Translations under genes and position numbers: made by a program
Source of the DNA: Mikrocytos mackini
Lineage: Eukaryota > Endomyxa > Ascetosporea > Mikrocytida > Mikrocytiidae
Reading direction: 5' to 3'
NCBI GenBank assembly: GCA_030180075.1
Contig: JASNJN010000507.1
Span: 1-40,264 of the forward strand
Length of the DNA: 40,264 nt
Shown: one piece after another, positions 10,613 to 19,335 of the stretch
Layout of the letters: each line of letters begins with the position of its first letter
How positions within the stretch are numbered: the stretch's first letter is position 1
Notes under the pieces: model-generated
What the model saw: the letters and a program-made list of their open reading frames with translations, nothing else
The model's database searches: none
What the model was told of the DNA's origin: nothing

Positions 10613-11935
10613 TTAGATTAATTTTCGGCCTAGTGCTCCCATCGAGGCTCCTAATACTTTGACATCATCCATATAGCGAATCTTTGTTATCCATTCCAGA
10701 TTATCTCCTTCCTGGAAAGAGGCATGGTTAGCCTCTTTTAGCAGAGATAGTGCTATATAGAACAGTGTTGGAGACATCTTATCTCCTTGAAAGATGCATC
10801 TCTTTATGTCAATTCGTTGTGGCGTGTCACTCATATTGGTGACATATGTATGTCATTGTCGCATTAGAAGCCTGACAGTATTCAAGAGGCGTTGGGATTT
10901 TGAACTTCCGTATCCAAAAATGTGGGTTAGTATCTTCAAGGGTCCCTCATGACTGACAGAGTCATAGGCTTTTTTGAAGTCTATGAACGTCACATAAATA
11001 GCTTTTCTCAAAACTTTTTGGAATCGATTTACAATGTTTTCACTCTTAATATGCGCATCAAGACATCCCCGATTACCTATTAAGTTCGCTCGCTGAGACC
11101 AGTCCCAGTTTTTGGAACCTAGCATAGCTCCCATTAGTCGGTCTTTCAGGATGGATGTGAATATTTTATACAACGAGTTTAACATTGTGATTGGTCGAAA
11201 ATTGCTTGGATCGATGACATCGTCATTGTTCTTGTGAAAGAGAATTGTTCTTCCTCTTGCAAACCATGACGGGGGTACTAATTTCCGTCCCAGATCTCGT
11301 TATAAAGTCTCCTCAAGATTGGTACTAATCGCCCTTGAACCTTCTTAATAAGGTATCCATAGACGCCATCCGGACCACAGGCTTTCCAGGGACTTAGGTT
11401 TCCAATGGCTATATAGATGTCGTCTTGGTCGAGGTGTTTATTGTGAGAAGTCCCCTCTATCCTTTTGAGACCGCTATTGCTAATAGCGGCCAATATGTCT
11501 GCTGCCGGAACAGTTTTGGGGTTCCCCCATATTTCTTTCCAGAAATTGATATGGAAATTCCCATCTGTTATTTTGACAAACTTTAGATTCTGAGGTTTAG
11601 CATTTTTGAACCGACCAAATCGTCCCGTATTAGTATTCTCCCTTTTCACACGGGTTTTCCATGTTTCAAGGTTTTTACGACGCGTTAGAATGCGGTTTGC
11701 ATTATCCCACAGTGCTATTCGCTGCCTGACTTGTTTCATCCCTTTTAATTTGAATCGTTTAAGAACAGTGACAGCTTTTGCCTGGCCAGTGTGGCCATTG
11801 ACAATAGACTTGAGTTTGTTCATATTGAGACAAGGGATTTTCTATTTGCATCTTGCCTCAGTTTGTTGTTTGCTGTGGCATGCAAACCAGAGTGTGCTAT
11901 ATAGAGCAGAGCATTCAGTTCCGTAAGTATAATTG
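10613..11935 (-). pseudogene. LINE reverse-transcriptase domain
   Basis: In order on the minus strand: a pre-RT helical region, FWKEIWGNP (about 11515-11540), the LSPWKACGPDG block (about 11362-11395), VPPSWFARGRT and NFRPITMLNSLYKIF (about 11155-11280), GNRGCLDAH and VTFIDFKKAYDSV (motif A, about 10950-11000), IKRCIFQGDKMSPTLF (motif B, about 10765-10810) and IRYMDDVKVLG (motif C, about 10645-10680). The catalytic aspartates of FID and YMDD are present. The domain is split over more than one frame, so it cannot make a full protein as it stands. Confidence 0.85.
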
Positions 11936-12047
11936 AGTCCTTGTGAATGCTTAAGCATTTTTGAGGGCCACTATTACAGGTTTAGGAATTGCTTTACGAG
12001 CTTTAGGAAATGGTCGAATGGGTGAGTTGGAGAGACTCTCTCTCTTT

Positions 12048-13007
12048 TTACCAGCTGTTTGGTTTTTCCCATAGGTCATCCGCGCTTAGCACTGAAGTTT
12101 CCTCGGTTGCGTTGTACATAGGGGCGTTTTGTTGTTCCGGTCGGAAACTTTTATCACTTGTGGGGGATTCAACATTGTTGTGAGAGTCGTGTGTGGTACA
12201 TGGGTCAGTACCTTCGAACGGTGAGTACTCCTCACTAAATGTCGAGTTTTCTAAAATTTCCCTTTCAACTTCCACGATTTTACTCGCATCCGTATCAGGT
12301 GACAGACTTGGTAGTTCTTCTACCATTGGTAAGTTTTCTTGATCTCCATTACCAATTTTGCATCTTTTCCTCTTAGATGGATCATCTTCCGATAGCGGAT
12401 CGTTTTCATTATCACTACAGGTTGAAGATCCCAAGGAATTATACTTTGGATAGCCTACCCTGATGCTTATGTTGGTGTTGTAGCACACACGATATACCCT
12501 GTCACGTACATTAAATGGCGTGCCTGGGTGTCGCAATAGATTGCTTACAACATCAGGGTCAATATAAAAAATATTTGTAATTGCATTATATTGTATGGTA
12601 CATGTATTAATTAATTTTGAAGTACAAAAAAGTTTTGATTTTTCAAACATGAATTTTTTTATTTTATTACCAACATTATAATTATTATAATTACTTATTA
12701 ATTCAAGTAAAGTTAGTCTGTACACCCTTACTTCTTCTTCGTCATTGCACTCTCCAATTTCCTGACCTTCTCGCATAACCACGCTATAAGCTCTGTTGTC
12801 TTCTTGTTCATGGTTGCTTGGTCTTTGGACAGGTTGTCTATCTTTTTCTTGAGAACTTGGTTCTTCTTCTTGATAGTAACTAGGTGTGCCTCTATTTTCT
12901 TTTAAACTAAATACATTCGATTCTTTTTCCTTCTCCGTCGGATTACTAACAGGTTGCTTTTGTTTCTTATGTTTACCATCCTGTCCAGATGCTATAATTT
13001 TGTGGGA
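12048..13007 (-). pseudogene. LINE N-terminal region
   Basis: The minus-strand frame is open for about 320 codons, from a TGA at about 13010 down to 12048. The first in-frame ATG commonly usable is at 12782, giving 244 codons. The first third is lysine/glutamine/glutamate-rich. The middle has a compact part with YNNYNVGNKIKKFMF and VRDRVYRVCYNTN. The rest is acidic and serine/proline-rich with a basic KRKRCK patch (possible nuclear targeting). It lies just upstream of, and on the same strand as, the RT part; the next frame continues with NALLYIAHSGLHATANNK-type sequence. I read it as the N-terminal part of the LINE protein or its ORF1. No finger or endonuclease is recognisable. Confidence 0.5.
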
Positions 13008-13356
13008 TCACTCTGATTTTGCCACAAATTTTGTACTTTTTCACAAAATTCTGTTTTTTCACAAAAATTCGATTTCGTCACAAATTTGTGTATGTTGTCA
13101 CATTTTTAAATTCCATAATCTGAAGTACAATGTCAGTTTAGGTGGAATTAAACATGCTACAGATTTTTTTATTTGAATTTGAAACAAATTCCGATGTTTT
13201 TGTATAATTTTTAAATTATGAACACAAAATGTCATTTATTAATGAGAAAAAATTTCAAATATAAATTTCCTAATAAAAATATTTCGGAATAAAAATTTTT
13301 TTTGCTAAAATAGCGTTTTTATGTTCTAATTAAAATTTTTGAAAAAAATTTTTTTT
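13008..13356. other. AT-rich non-coding stretch with short CACAAATTT repeats
   Basis: Between the LINE 5' end and the fold-back element. The part at 13015-13105 carries several loose repeats of TTTTTCACAAAATTC / GTCACAAATTTG in both orientations. No gene is seen. Confidence 0.5.
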
Positions 13357-14186
13357 TTGGATTTTTCGAAGGGGTGCGTGCATCAGGTGGTTTTCAAAAA
13401 ATGTCGGACCATAAAAACTCAAAATTTTGTATGAAATTTTTTTTGAGATTTATTTAGCAAATGTATTTTTGAGAGATCTACAAAAAGTTACTTTCCAAAA
13501 ATTTCATAGAATTTTCAATCAATTTAATATGAAAATTTTCGAAATTTAGGTCAAAATTCGCCTTTTTTGATTCATCGATATATCAAGTATTTTTTCGAAA
13601 TTTTTTCTCAAAATTGTTTTATCGTTAAGATTTCGCCCGTTAAAAGCTGTAAAAAAATTTTGTATAAAAATCTAATATTTTCGTTTGCGACTTTTTGAGC
13701 CAAAATCAAAATTTTTGGTACAAAAAATTCACCAAGAATCATTTTATAACTCAAAAGCATGTTAATTTAGTATGTATAGTGTTTAAATTGAGATTTTTAT
13801 CAAAAAAAATTTTTCGAATTTTTTGTACCAAAAATTTTGTTTTTGGTTCAAAAAGTCGCATACGAAAATGTATGATTTTTATACAAAATTTTTTTACAGC
13901 TTTTAACGGGCGAAATCTTAACGATAAAACAATTTTGAGAAAAAATTTCGAAAAAATACTTGATATATCGATGAATCAAAAAAGGCGAATTTTGACCTAA
14001 ATTTCGAAAATTTTCATATTAAATTGATTGAAAATTCTATGAAATTTTTGGAAAGTAACTTTTTGTAGATCTCTCAAAAATACATTTGCTAAATAAATCT
14101 CAAAAAAAATTTCATGCAAAATTTTGAGTTTTTGTGGTTCGACATTTTTTGAAAACCACCTGATGCACCCCCTTCGAATGATCCAA
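13357..14186. mobile_element. Fold-back element with ~370-bp near-identical arms
   Basis: The left arm (about 13357-13730) and the right arm (about 13815-14186) are near-perfect reverse complements. They begin TTGGATTTTTCGAAGGGG on the left and end CCCCTTCGAATGATCCAA on the right, with matching words throughout (for example GCATCAGGTGGTTTTCA, TTAAAAGCTGT, GATATATCAAGTATTTTTTC). An ~85-bp unpaired loop lies between. No long frame makes sense; the open stretches at 13695-14000 and 13997-14230 are by-products of the palindrome. A non-autonomous fold-back transposon is likely. No target duplication is certain. Confidence 0.9.
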
Positions 14187-14324
14187 TCCAACAATTGGGA
14201 TAATGATTGTAGAGAGCTACAGTTGGCCATACTTAGTCAACTGGTAAGCCTCTGGTTTTAAATAAATTAACTTTTTAAATATTATAAAGATCTGAGTAAA
14301 ACCCTAAATCTCTATAATGATCAA

Positions 14325-14460
14325 GTGGCAAACCGGAAGTTTAGACGAGGCTGCTTCGATGCTCACTTAATAAGTGAAAACACCGTGCAAAAATACCGGA
14401 AGATCTTTAGAAAGGCGATCCACATCGCCTATATTGACTCCCGAATGGTAGCCAAAGTGT
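14325..14460 (+). pseudogene. Short relic of a second R4-type LINE reverse transcriptase
   Basis: The plus-strand frame contains RRGCFDAHLISENTVQKYRK followed by IFRKAIHIAYIDS. This aligns with the RT segment of the minus-strand LINE (NRGCLDAHIKSENIVNRFQK, VLRKAIYVTFIDF) around motif A. The similarity stops after the first catalytic aspartate. It is on the opposite strand and only moderately similar, so it is a separate, older or different LINE copy rather than part of the element at 8522-13007. Confidence 0.8.
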
Positions 14461-14732
14461 TAAAACCCTCCATGGTCTTTCCTTCGTCGCTGCACGCGAC
14501 AAAATTAAGCCAATGTTAAACCCTGTTTTCATCTATTTGCATGCTATGTAGCCTTGATTATTATTATTTTTCACTTGTTATTGCGAATTTCAAACTTTAA
14601 AAAATTTGCATCTTGGAGTTTGGAGCTTAAGCGGCGCCTATACAAATTGGTAAACATTACATCGTATTTTCGACCGATAACCCGAGTATCAAGCGTTTTA
14701 TAGACAAATCGTTTGACACAAAACAAATTTAG

Positions 14733-15899
14733 ATGGTTCAAAAGGTAAGAAAGAAAGGATACTTTAGTAACAGAAGAAGATTAAGAATTATTGTTCTACT
14801 TATCGTAGTAGCTCTATGCTTTCTTATAACAGCTTTCATAGTTAAACTTGTTGATAACCAGCAAACAAAGACTTCTAAGTCCAGCCAGACTCCAACTCCA
14901 ACTGCCGAAACGTGCAGCAATAACGAAAACGAAAACAAAAAGTACAGGAGCTTCGCGAATGACTTCGAGTCCAACCCAGAGAACAAAACTCGCGATCTCT
15001 TCGGAATTGCTTCAAAAATCAGTAAATCTTTGGATTTTGTTCTAATCAAAAAACTGTTTATAAATAGCACTGTATTAGAATTAAAATCCCCTCTAGACGA
15101 GAATACACAATCACAGGTCGAAACGGATGTTATAGAAGAGATGTTTGCCATAGTTAATTTGGAAACACTTCTGCACTATTGGGAATGGATGGGGATGTTA
15201 AACATCCGGGAAACTCAAATTCTGACCGAACCTGAACAAGTAAACCGCACGATAATCGTGGAGAAACAGCTAGTTCTTGAGTTGTGTGACTATAATATGC
15301 GAATTATAGCACTGGGGGAGTTCCACGATGCTTATAAAATGGATTATGGTGACCAAGCTAAAAATATGGTGTTATTTCTTCACGTGCTCACATTCATGAA
15401 CTCATTAGAAATAAGGCTATTTTCCCTTATCATTAGAACTAACATAGGGATTCATGATTTCAAAGAATGGCAGAGTGAAAAGAAAAACAAACTTGTTTTG
15501 TTATTCTTGAACAAATTTCAACATATTGTATTGGGACTACCTTTATTTATGATATTCCATTTTATTGCCGAACTAAACACTAGAGAAATGACAAAGGATG
15601 GCGAACAAAACTATGGACAATATAAGCCATTGCTAGAACGATTACTAAATGCTGATACATTTACAAAGGAACAAATGGATGTTATAAAAGGAAAATTTTA
15701 CAAACTATTCAGCATCTTAGAAACACAAGAAATACAGGGCGATTTTACAGAAGATGAACATGATAAAATAGATGATGTTTATCAATTGTTACAACCAGAG
15801 TTGAGAATTTTGCCTAAATCCAGAACCCAACCCGACCCGACCCGCCCCGCCTTCGGGTCGGGCAGGAAATTTGTAAAAAATTTTCTACCAAAAACTTAA
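14733..15899 (+). CDS. Type II membrane protein of unknown function with a transposon-derived C-terminus
   Basis: 388 codons from ATG 14733. A basic N-terminus (KKGYFSNRRRLR) precedes one hydrophobic segment (about residues 20-40), giving a signal anchor. A short Ser/Thr/Pro linker follows, then a long, probably all-helical outer or luminal domain with a few N-x-T/S sites. No family is recognised. Its neighbour on the other strand (16496-17662) has the same design and similar length, with weakly matching segments, so the two may be paralogues. The last ~34 codons (PELRILPKSRTQPDPTRP onward) and the stop come from a hAT-type MITE inserted at 15796. Reading from the second target copy at 16151 in the pre-insertion frame gives LLDDDLKNFLVIYKKLNN and a stop at 16212-16214, which predicts a 372-residue ancestral protein. 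Confidence 0.8.
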   Translation: MVQKVRKKGYFSNRRRLRIIVLLIVVALCFLITAFIVKLVDNQQTKTSKSSQTPTPTAETCSNNENENKKYRSFANDFESNPENKTRDLFGIASKISKSLDFVLIKKLFINSTVLELKSPLDENTQSQVETDVIEEMFAIVNLETLLHYWEWMGMLNIRETQILTEPEQVNRTIIVEKQLVLELCDYNMRIIALGEFHDAYKMDYGDQAKNMVLFLHVLTFMNSLEIRLFSLIIRTNIGIHDFKEWQSEKKNKLVLLFLNKFQHIVLGLPLFMIFHFIAELNTREMTKDGEQNYGQYKPLLERLLNADTFTKEQMDVIKGKFYKLFSILETQEIQGDFTEDEHDKIDDVYQLLQPELRILPKSRTQPDPTRPAFGSGRKFVKNFLPKT

Positions 15900-16150
15900 T
15901 TCCCCAAATTTAATGATATTCAAAAATAACAAATCAAAGCTCAAAAATTATTTGTTTTAACTTGTTTTCATGTTAGAATCTAATATTAGAGTAAGTTAAC
16001 TATTTAATAAATAAAATTAAGTAAATATCTAGCGTAAATGAGTAAAATTGTGCATATTTTTAAAAGTGCATCCATGTGAGAGTTTTTAGCGTTTTTTTGG
16101 CCTTCTTCCGCCCGAACCCGACCCGAACGGGTCGGAAATTCTCAACTCTG
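15796..16150. mobile_element. 355-bp hAT-type MITE in the 3' end of a host gene
   Basis: The perfect inverted ends CAGAGTTGAGAATTT are flanked by an exact 8-bp duplication GTTACAAC (15788-15795 and 16151-16158), the hAT signature. The subterminal regions are unusually GC-rich in this AT-rich locus: CCCAACCCGACCCGACCC on the left, GCCCGAACCCGACCCGAACG on the right, each able to pair locally with CGGGTCGG. The middle is AT-rich and non-coding except that its first ~104 bp are now read as the C-terminus of the gene at 14733. A diverged partial relative lies at about 7300-7629. Confidence 0.92.
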
Positions 16151-16495
16151 GTTACAACTGTTGGACGACGATTTGAAGAATTTTCTAGTCATTTACAAAA
16201 AATTGAATAATTAAGATTTTTACTGTTAATAGAGTTTAATTGTTTATTTTTAGTTTCATTTTAAGTAGAATTATAACACAATACCATGGAATTTTGGAAG
16301 TCTTGAGTCAGAATGGAAATGTGGGCAATATCTTTTCCAACCCTTTTTTATTGAATTCGGATCCCATGAAACAACATCACCATACAAAAACTATAAATAA
16401 AGAAATTAAAACAAACAAAATGGCATACTGTTTAAAAATGAAATACTTTGAATAAACTTTTGAAATTCGGTTATTTTCAATTATATCTCAAATAA

Positions 16496-17662
16496 TCATT
16501 CTTTATTCAAATCATGTAACTTACTTAGAAATTCAACCAACGCTTCCACGCAACTAACCTTCCCATCGTTTTCCAATAACCAATTAGAATTGGTTAATAT
16601 TTTTTTACTCAAATTCAACACCTTATGACATTTTGCCCCAACTTGTTTAACCTTATCTTTTATATTTTCAATTTCAGCCTCAGGGATTATTTTATTTGTT
16701 TCAAATTCTTCGATTTTTCTGTATATTTCTCCTGCAAATTCATCATTAAATCCTTTTACTGTGTTGTTATTGTCAATTTCGAATATAAAAGGGAAAAGTA
16801 TATACGAATTTAGAACAACGGCCTTTTTAATGTCTTCAAAACTAGCTCCCATTAAGTTTAGTTTTTTGTAATTATTCTGGTCAAATTCGATCATCTTTTC
16901 TTGAAATTTAAACGATCTTAACATTACGTCACACATATCCTTATAGATCTTTTTCATTAACGAATAAAGATTTCGGGCTTCATACTTAGATGATACCTGT
17001 TCATTATAGTGGCCGATTTGAACTTTAAACATGCTGTAGTACTCCACAATGATTCTATAGGTTACCTTTGTGTATATTTCTTGTACGTATACTGTTAATA
17101 GCTGTTCAAAAAGTCCAAAATCTTTTCGGTTGTCTCCAAACTCCTTTTCATGGATGATAACCTTTAGAGCTCTATCATAATAATTCAGGATGTTTATGAG
17201 CTTTAAAGAAAACAGAAAGAAATTAAAGACATGGTTAAGGTCTTCTTTGTGCTTTGTTAGTTCGTCCGTTATATTTCTGATGTGCATTTCGAAATAAACG
17301 GCTAAGTTTTGAAGGGCTGGGTACACATGTTCGCAATAACGACGTAGATAGTTGCTTTCAAAGAATGGTAAGTCGACTGTTAGGTTACTTAATAATAGTC
17401 TTATACTAGGAACGATCGTTTCAAACGATATAGGAACGCTGTCTTCTTTTATTTCAAGTTGTTGGATTTCTTTTGCAACACCGGGAGTATCTGAGGAATC
17501 TATGTCTGATTGACCTTTCACGCAGATATTAGATCCACCTGTATGTATCTTGTAGTATATTAGACTGCTTGCTACAGCAGCGAGTAACACAACCCCAACA
17601 AAAGTTAATTTTTTATATTTCAACAGGAAGTGAGTATTCGAGGTATGTTGATTTGGCTTCAT
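16496..17662 (-). CDS. Type II membrane protein of unknown function, probable paralogue of the gene at 14733
   Basis: 388 codons, ATG at 17662. A short polar N-terminus is followed by a hydrophobic anchor (about residues 18-36, TFVGVVLLAAVASSLIYY), then a long, predicted helical domain rich in Leu/Ile/Lys/Glu with potential N-glycosylation sites (NLTV, NITD). No family is recognised. It is convergent with the gene at 14733. Shared traits are anchor position, length, a central L-F-x(2)-LLT-like helix, and a C-terminus ending in short leucine-rich helices (EFLSKLHDLN), which resembles the pre-insertion tail LKNFLVIYKKLNN of its neighbour. Tail-to-tail paralogues are inferred. The topology suggests a secretory-pathway or surface protein. 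Confidence 0.8.
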   Translation of the reverse strand: MKPNQHTSNTHFLLKYKKLTFVGVVLLAAVASSLIYYKIHTGGSNICVKGQSDIDSSDTPGVAKEIQQLEIKEDSVPISFETIVPSIRLLLSNLTVDLPFFESNYLRRYCEHVYPALQNLAVYFEMHIRNITDELTKHKEDLNHVFNFFLFSLKLINILNYYDRALKVIIHEKEFGDNRKDFGLFEQLLTVYVQEIYTKVTYRIIVEYYSMFKVQIGHYNEQVSSKYEARNLYSLMKKIYKDMCDVMLRSFKFQEKMIEFDQNNYKKLNLMGASFEDIKKAVVLNSYILFPFIFEIDNNNTVKGFNDEFAGEIYRKIEEFETNKIIPEAEIENIKDKVKQVGAKCHKVLNLSKKILTNSNWLLENDGKVSCVEALVEFLSKLHDLNKE

Positions 17663-17929
17663 TTGTTGTCAATATTGATGTTACTTTAGTTTAAATGTCG
17701 TTTTCTAAAAATATATAAGAGCTAGACTAAATTCAAATCCTTCAACTCTTTCTTTCTTCAAACTGAGTTTGATCAAGCACAGAAAATTCACTACCATATA
17801 AGGCTTACCTAGAAACTTGTGAGTCCGTTTAAATTCAAAATGTTAGCACATAGAAATTCACCAAATTGCCCTCTTTGAATTTCCGTTTTTTCCCACAAAT
17901 AATAGAAAACAATAAATACAGATATAATT

Positions 17930-19291
17930 TCAACAAAACATACTTACTAAGTTATAGTTAAACTCTACATTCAAATCCATATTCCTTTTAATTCTATCTG
18001 TAATGTTCAACAATGTTCCCACGTCCAGAAACTCTCCGATTTCCATAAAAAAATTGAAATCGCTCAAAAGGTTCCTATCGTTGATATTTATTTCTACGAA
18101 TGTTTTAATACATTCATTTGAACCCGACCATCCAAACTTAATATGTTTAAACATATACCTTTGTTCGGTGGCAGAACTAATAACTGACTTTACAATGAAC
18201 AACTCCTCGTTTATTTTAGACTCTTTAAAATCCTTCCCACCTTCAAAATACCTAATTTCTTTTCCTCTGTAAAGTACTAAAGGAAGTTGCTTGAGAATTT
18301 TTAATCTTTCTTTTGTTTCAATGTCTACGGGCAAATATTCTTCCAGATTATCGCACGGTTTTTTAAGTACAATGGAATCATTGCATTTGGAAAGAACCCC
18401 GACATTATAAAGTGTCAAGCATTGATCACTAACCGATAATGCAGTCGTATCTATTATATTGTTCTTATTAAACTTAAGGTATACAAGTGTAAAGGGATAT
18501 TCCATACCTTTGGATACTTTGCAAGCTTTAAGAATGTCATCGGGATGCATTATTCTATTTTCTTTGGAAGGAAGCACGCTCTTGGCCTCTCCTATTAACT
18601 GTAAATTTAAGGCTTTCAGAACTTTGTTGGAACTTAAATACATCTTGTTTGAAACCGCCTTTATGGTTGCTCGCATTGAAAGTGAGTTATTTGTTGTTTC
18701 AGGCTCTGGTTCAAAGACGCCGTATAAATATACACTGAAAGTTTGTGTTAAGTCTCGCTGCCATATTCCAACTAGTCTTTCTATTACTCTTTTGTCTTCA
18801 AAAACAATGTAGTCGACCCGTCTGAACGTTTGGGAGTTCATATGGAAAGGTTTCGGCAAACAGTTGGTACAAGAGCCTTGTGGATAAGGTTTGTGGTTGC
18901 ACTTCGTTATATCACCTGATAATACTGACGATGGAATAGGCTTTGGAATAGTATACAAACAAAGTTTGCAGTTTTCGGAGTCCTTGTGGTTCTTTGCTAT
19001 GCAACCTCTAGATAGGTTTTGCAAATGCTTCTTGAACGGAATAGTGTTAATTAGAAGCTCCTGCGCTCTGATGCAAACTATACATTTGGAATTGGTGTTG
19101 GACTGACACACACAACGAAGTGATGCAGATTCTGGGGATATTCGGAACTTACTGGTTGTCTTCGGCAAGCAATTAGGACAGAAAGTTGTTGTGTTATGGC
19201 TGCATTTCAAGAGTGTTTTAGTATCGGAAGATGTCTCTGGCATACATCCAGAGCACACCGCAGAAGAAGGATGGTTGCATGTAAGCTTCAT
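17930..19291 (-). CDS. NPL4: NPL4 homologue (Cdc48/p97 cofactor) with extra N-terminal zinc motifs
   Basis: 453 codons, ATG at 19291. NPL4 pairs with UFD1 to bring ubiquitylated clients to the Cdc48/p97 unfoldase (ER-associated degradation and other extraction). Visible features are CIVC (residues 70-73) with a following PFKKHL segment, the NPL4 zinc-finger end CNHKPYPQGSCTNC (131-144) and FRRVDYIVFED (about 156-166). An MPN-like domain follows, with a TFSVYLYGVFEPEPE stretch (about 184-198) that corresponds to the family's FLYGRYE block, and MRATIKAV. The family form is about 550-600 residues. Here the N-terminal UBX-like domain is absent. In its place are two extra C-x-H-x(n)-C-x2-C repeats, CNHPSSAVCSGC (5-16) and CSHNTTTFCPNC (30-41), which resemble half of the family finger. 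It shares a 44-bp upstream gap with the gene at 19336. Confidence 0.85.
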   Translation of the reverse strand: MKLTCNHPSSAVCSGCMPETSSDTKTLLKCSHNTTTFCPNCLPKTTSKFRISPESASLRCVCQSNTNSKCIVCIRAQELLINTIPFKKHLQNLSRGCIAKNHKDSENCKLCLYTIPKPIPSSVLSGDITKCNHKPYPQGSCTNCLPKPFHMNSQTFRRVDYIVFEDKRVIERLVGIWQRDLTQTFSVYLYGVFEPEPETTNNSLSMRATIKAVSNKMYLSSNKVLKALNLQLIGEAKSVLPSKENRIMHPDDILKACKVSKGMEYPFTLVYLKFNKNNIIDTTALSVSDQCLTLYNVGVLSKCNDSIVLKKPCDNLEEYLPVDIETKERLKILKQLPLVLYRGKEIRYFEGGKDFKESKINEELFIVKSVISSATEQRYMFKHIKFGWSGSNECIKTFVEININDRNLLSDFNFFMEIGEFLDVGTLLNITDRIKRNMDLNVEFNYNLVSMFC

Positions 19292-19335
19292 TAAATCTGA
19301 TTTCTGAAATATTTAAAAATAAAATTTCATAATTT
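19292..19335. promoter_or_regulatory. 44-bp head-to-head intergenic region (bidirectional promoter candidate)
   Basis: Only 44 bp separate the ATG of the NPL4 homologue (minus) from the ATG of the DDT-PHD gene (plus). It is almost all A/T, with AAATATTTAAAAATAAAA as the only TATA-like stretch. Both core promoters must lie in it or extend into the opposite gene. Confidence 0.55.

Larger units (their letters stand above)
8522..13007 (-). mobile_element. Broken R4-clade non-LTR retrotransposon (LINE) with restriction-like endonuclease
   Basis: Minus-strand remains run N- to C-terminal from about 13007 down to 8564: an acidic/polar N-terminal region, an RT domain, a thumb/connector, a CCHC knuckle and a restriction-like endonuclease. 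The downstream endonuclease with its CCHC knuckle, rather than an upstream APE endonuclease, and the QGDKMSP and YMDD RT motifs place it with the R4/Dong/NeSL group. Several frame changes break the RT and C-terminal parts. A 209-bp hAT-type MITE sits inside the endonuclease. The 5' end fades at about 13007 and the 3' end near 8522, where it abuts the fossil gypsy fragment. No poly(A) or target duplication could be fixed. Confidence 0.85.

Noticed and set aside
13695-14230. Frames within the fold-back
   Set aside because: They arise from palindromic AT-rich arms, encode Lys/Phe/Asn-rich sequence, and mirror each other.
16240-16455. 71-codon frame between the two membrane-protein genes
   Set aside because: AT-rich 3' flank with no motif, not opened by a convincing start.
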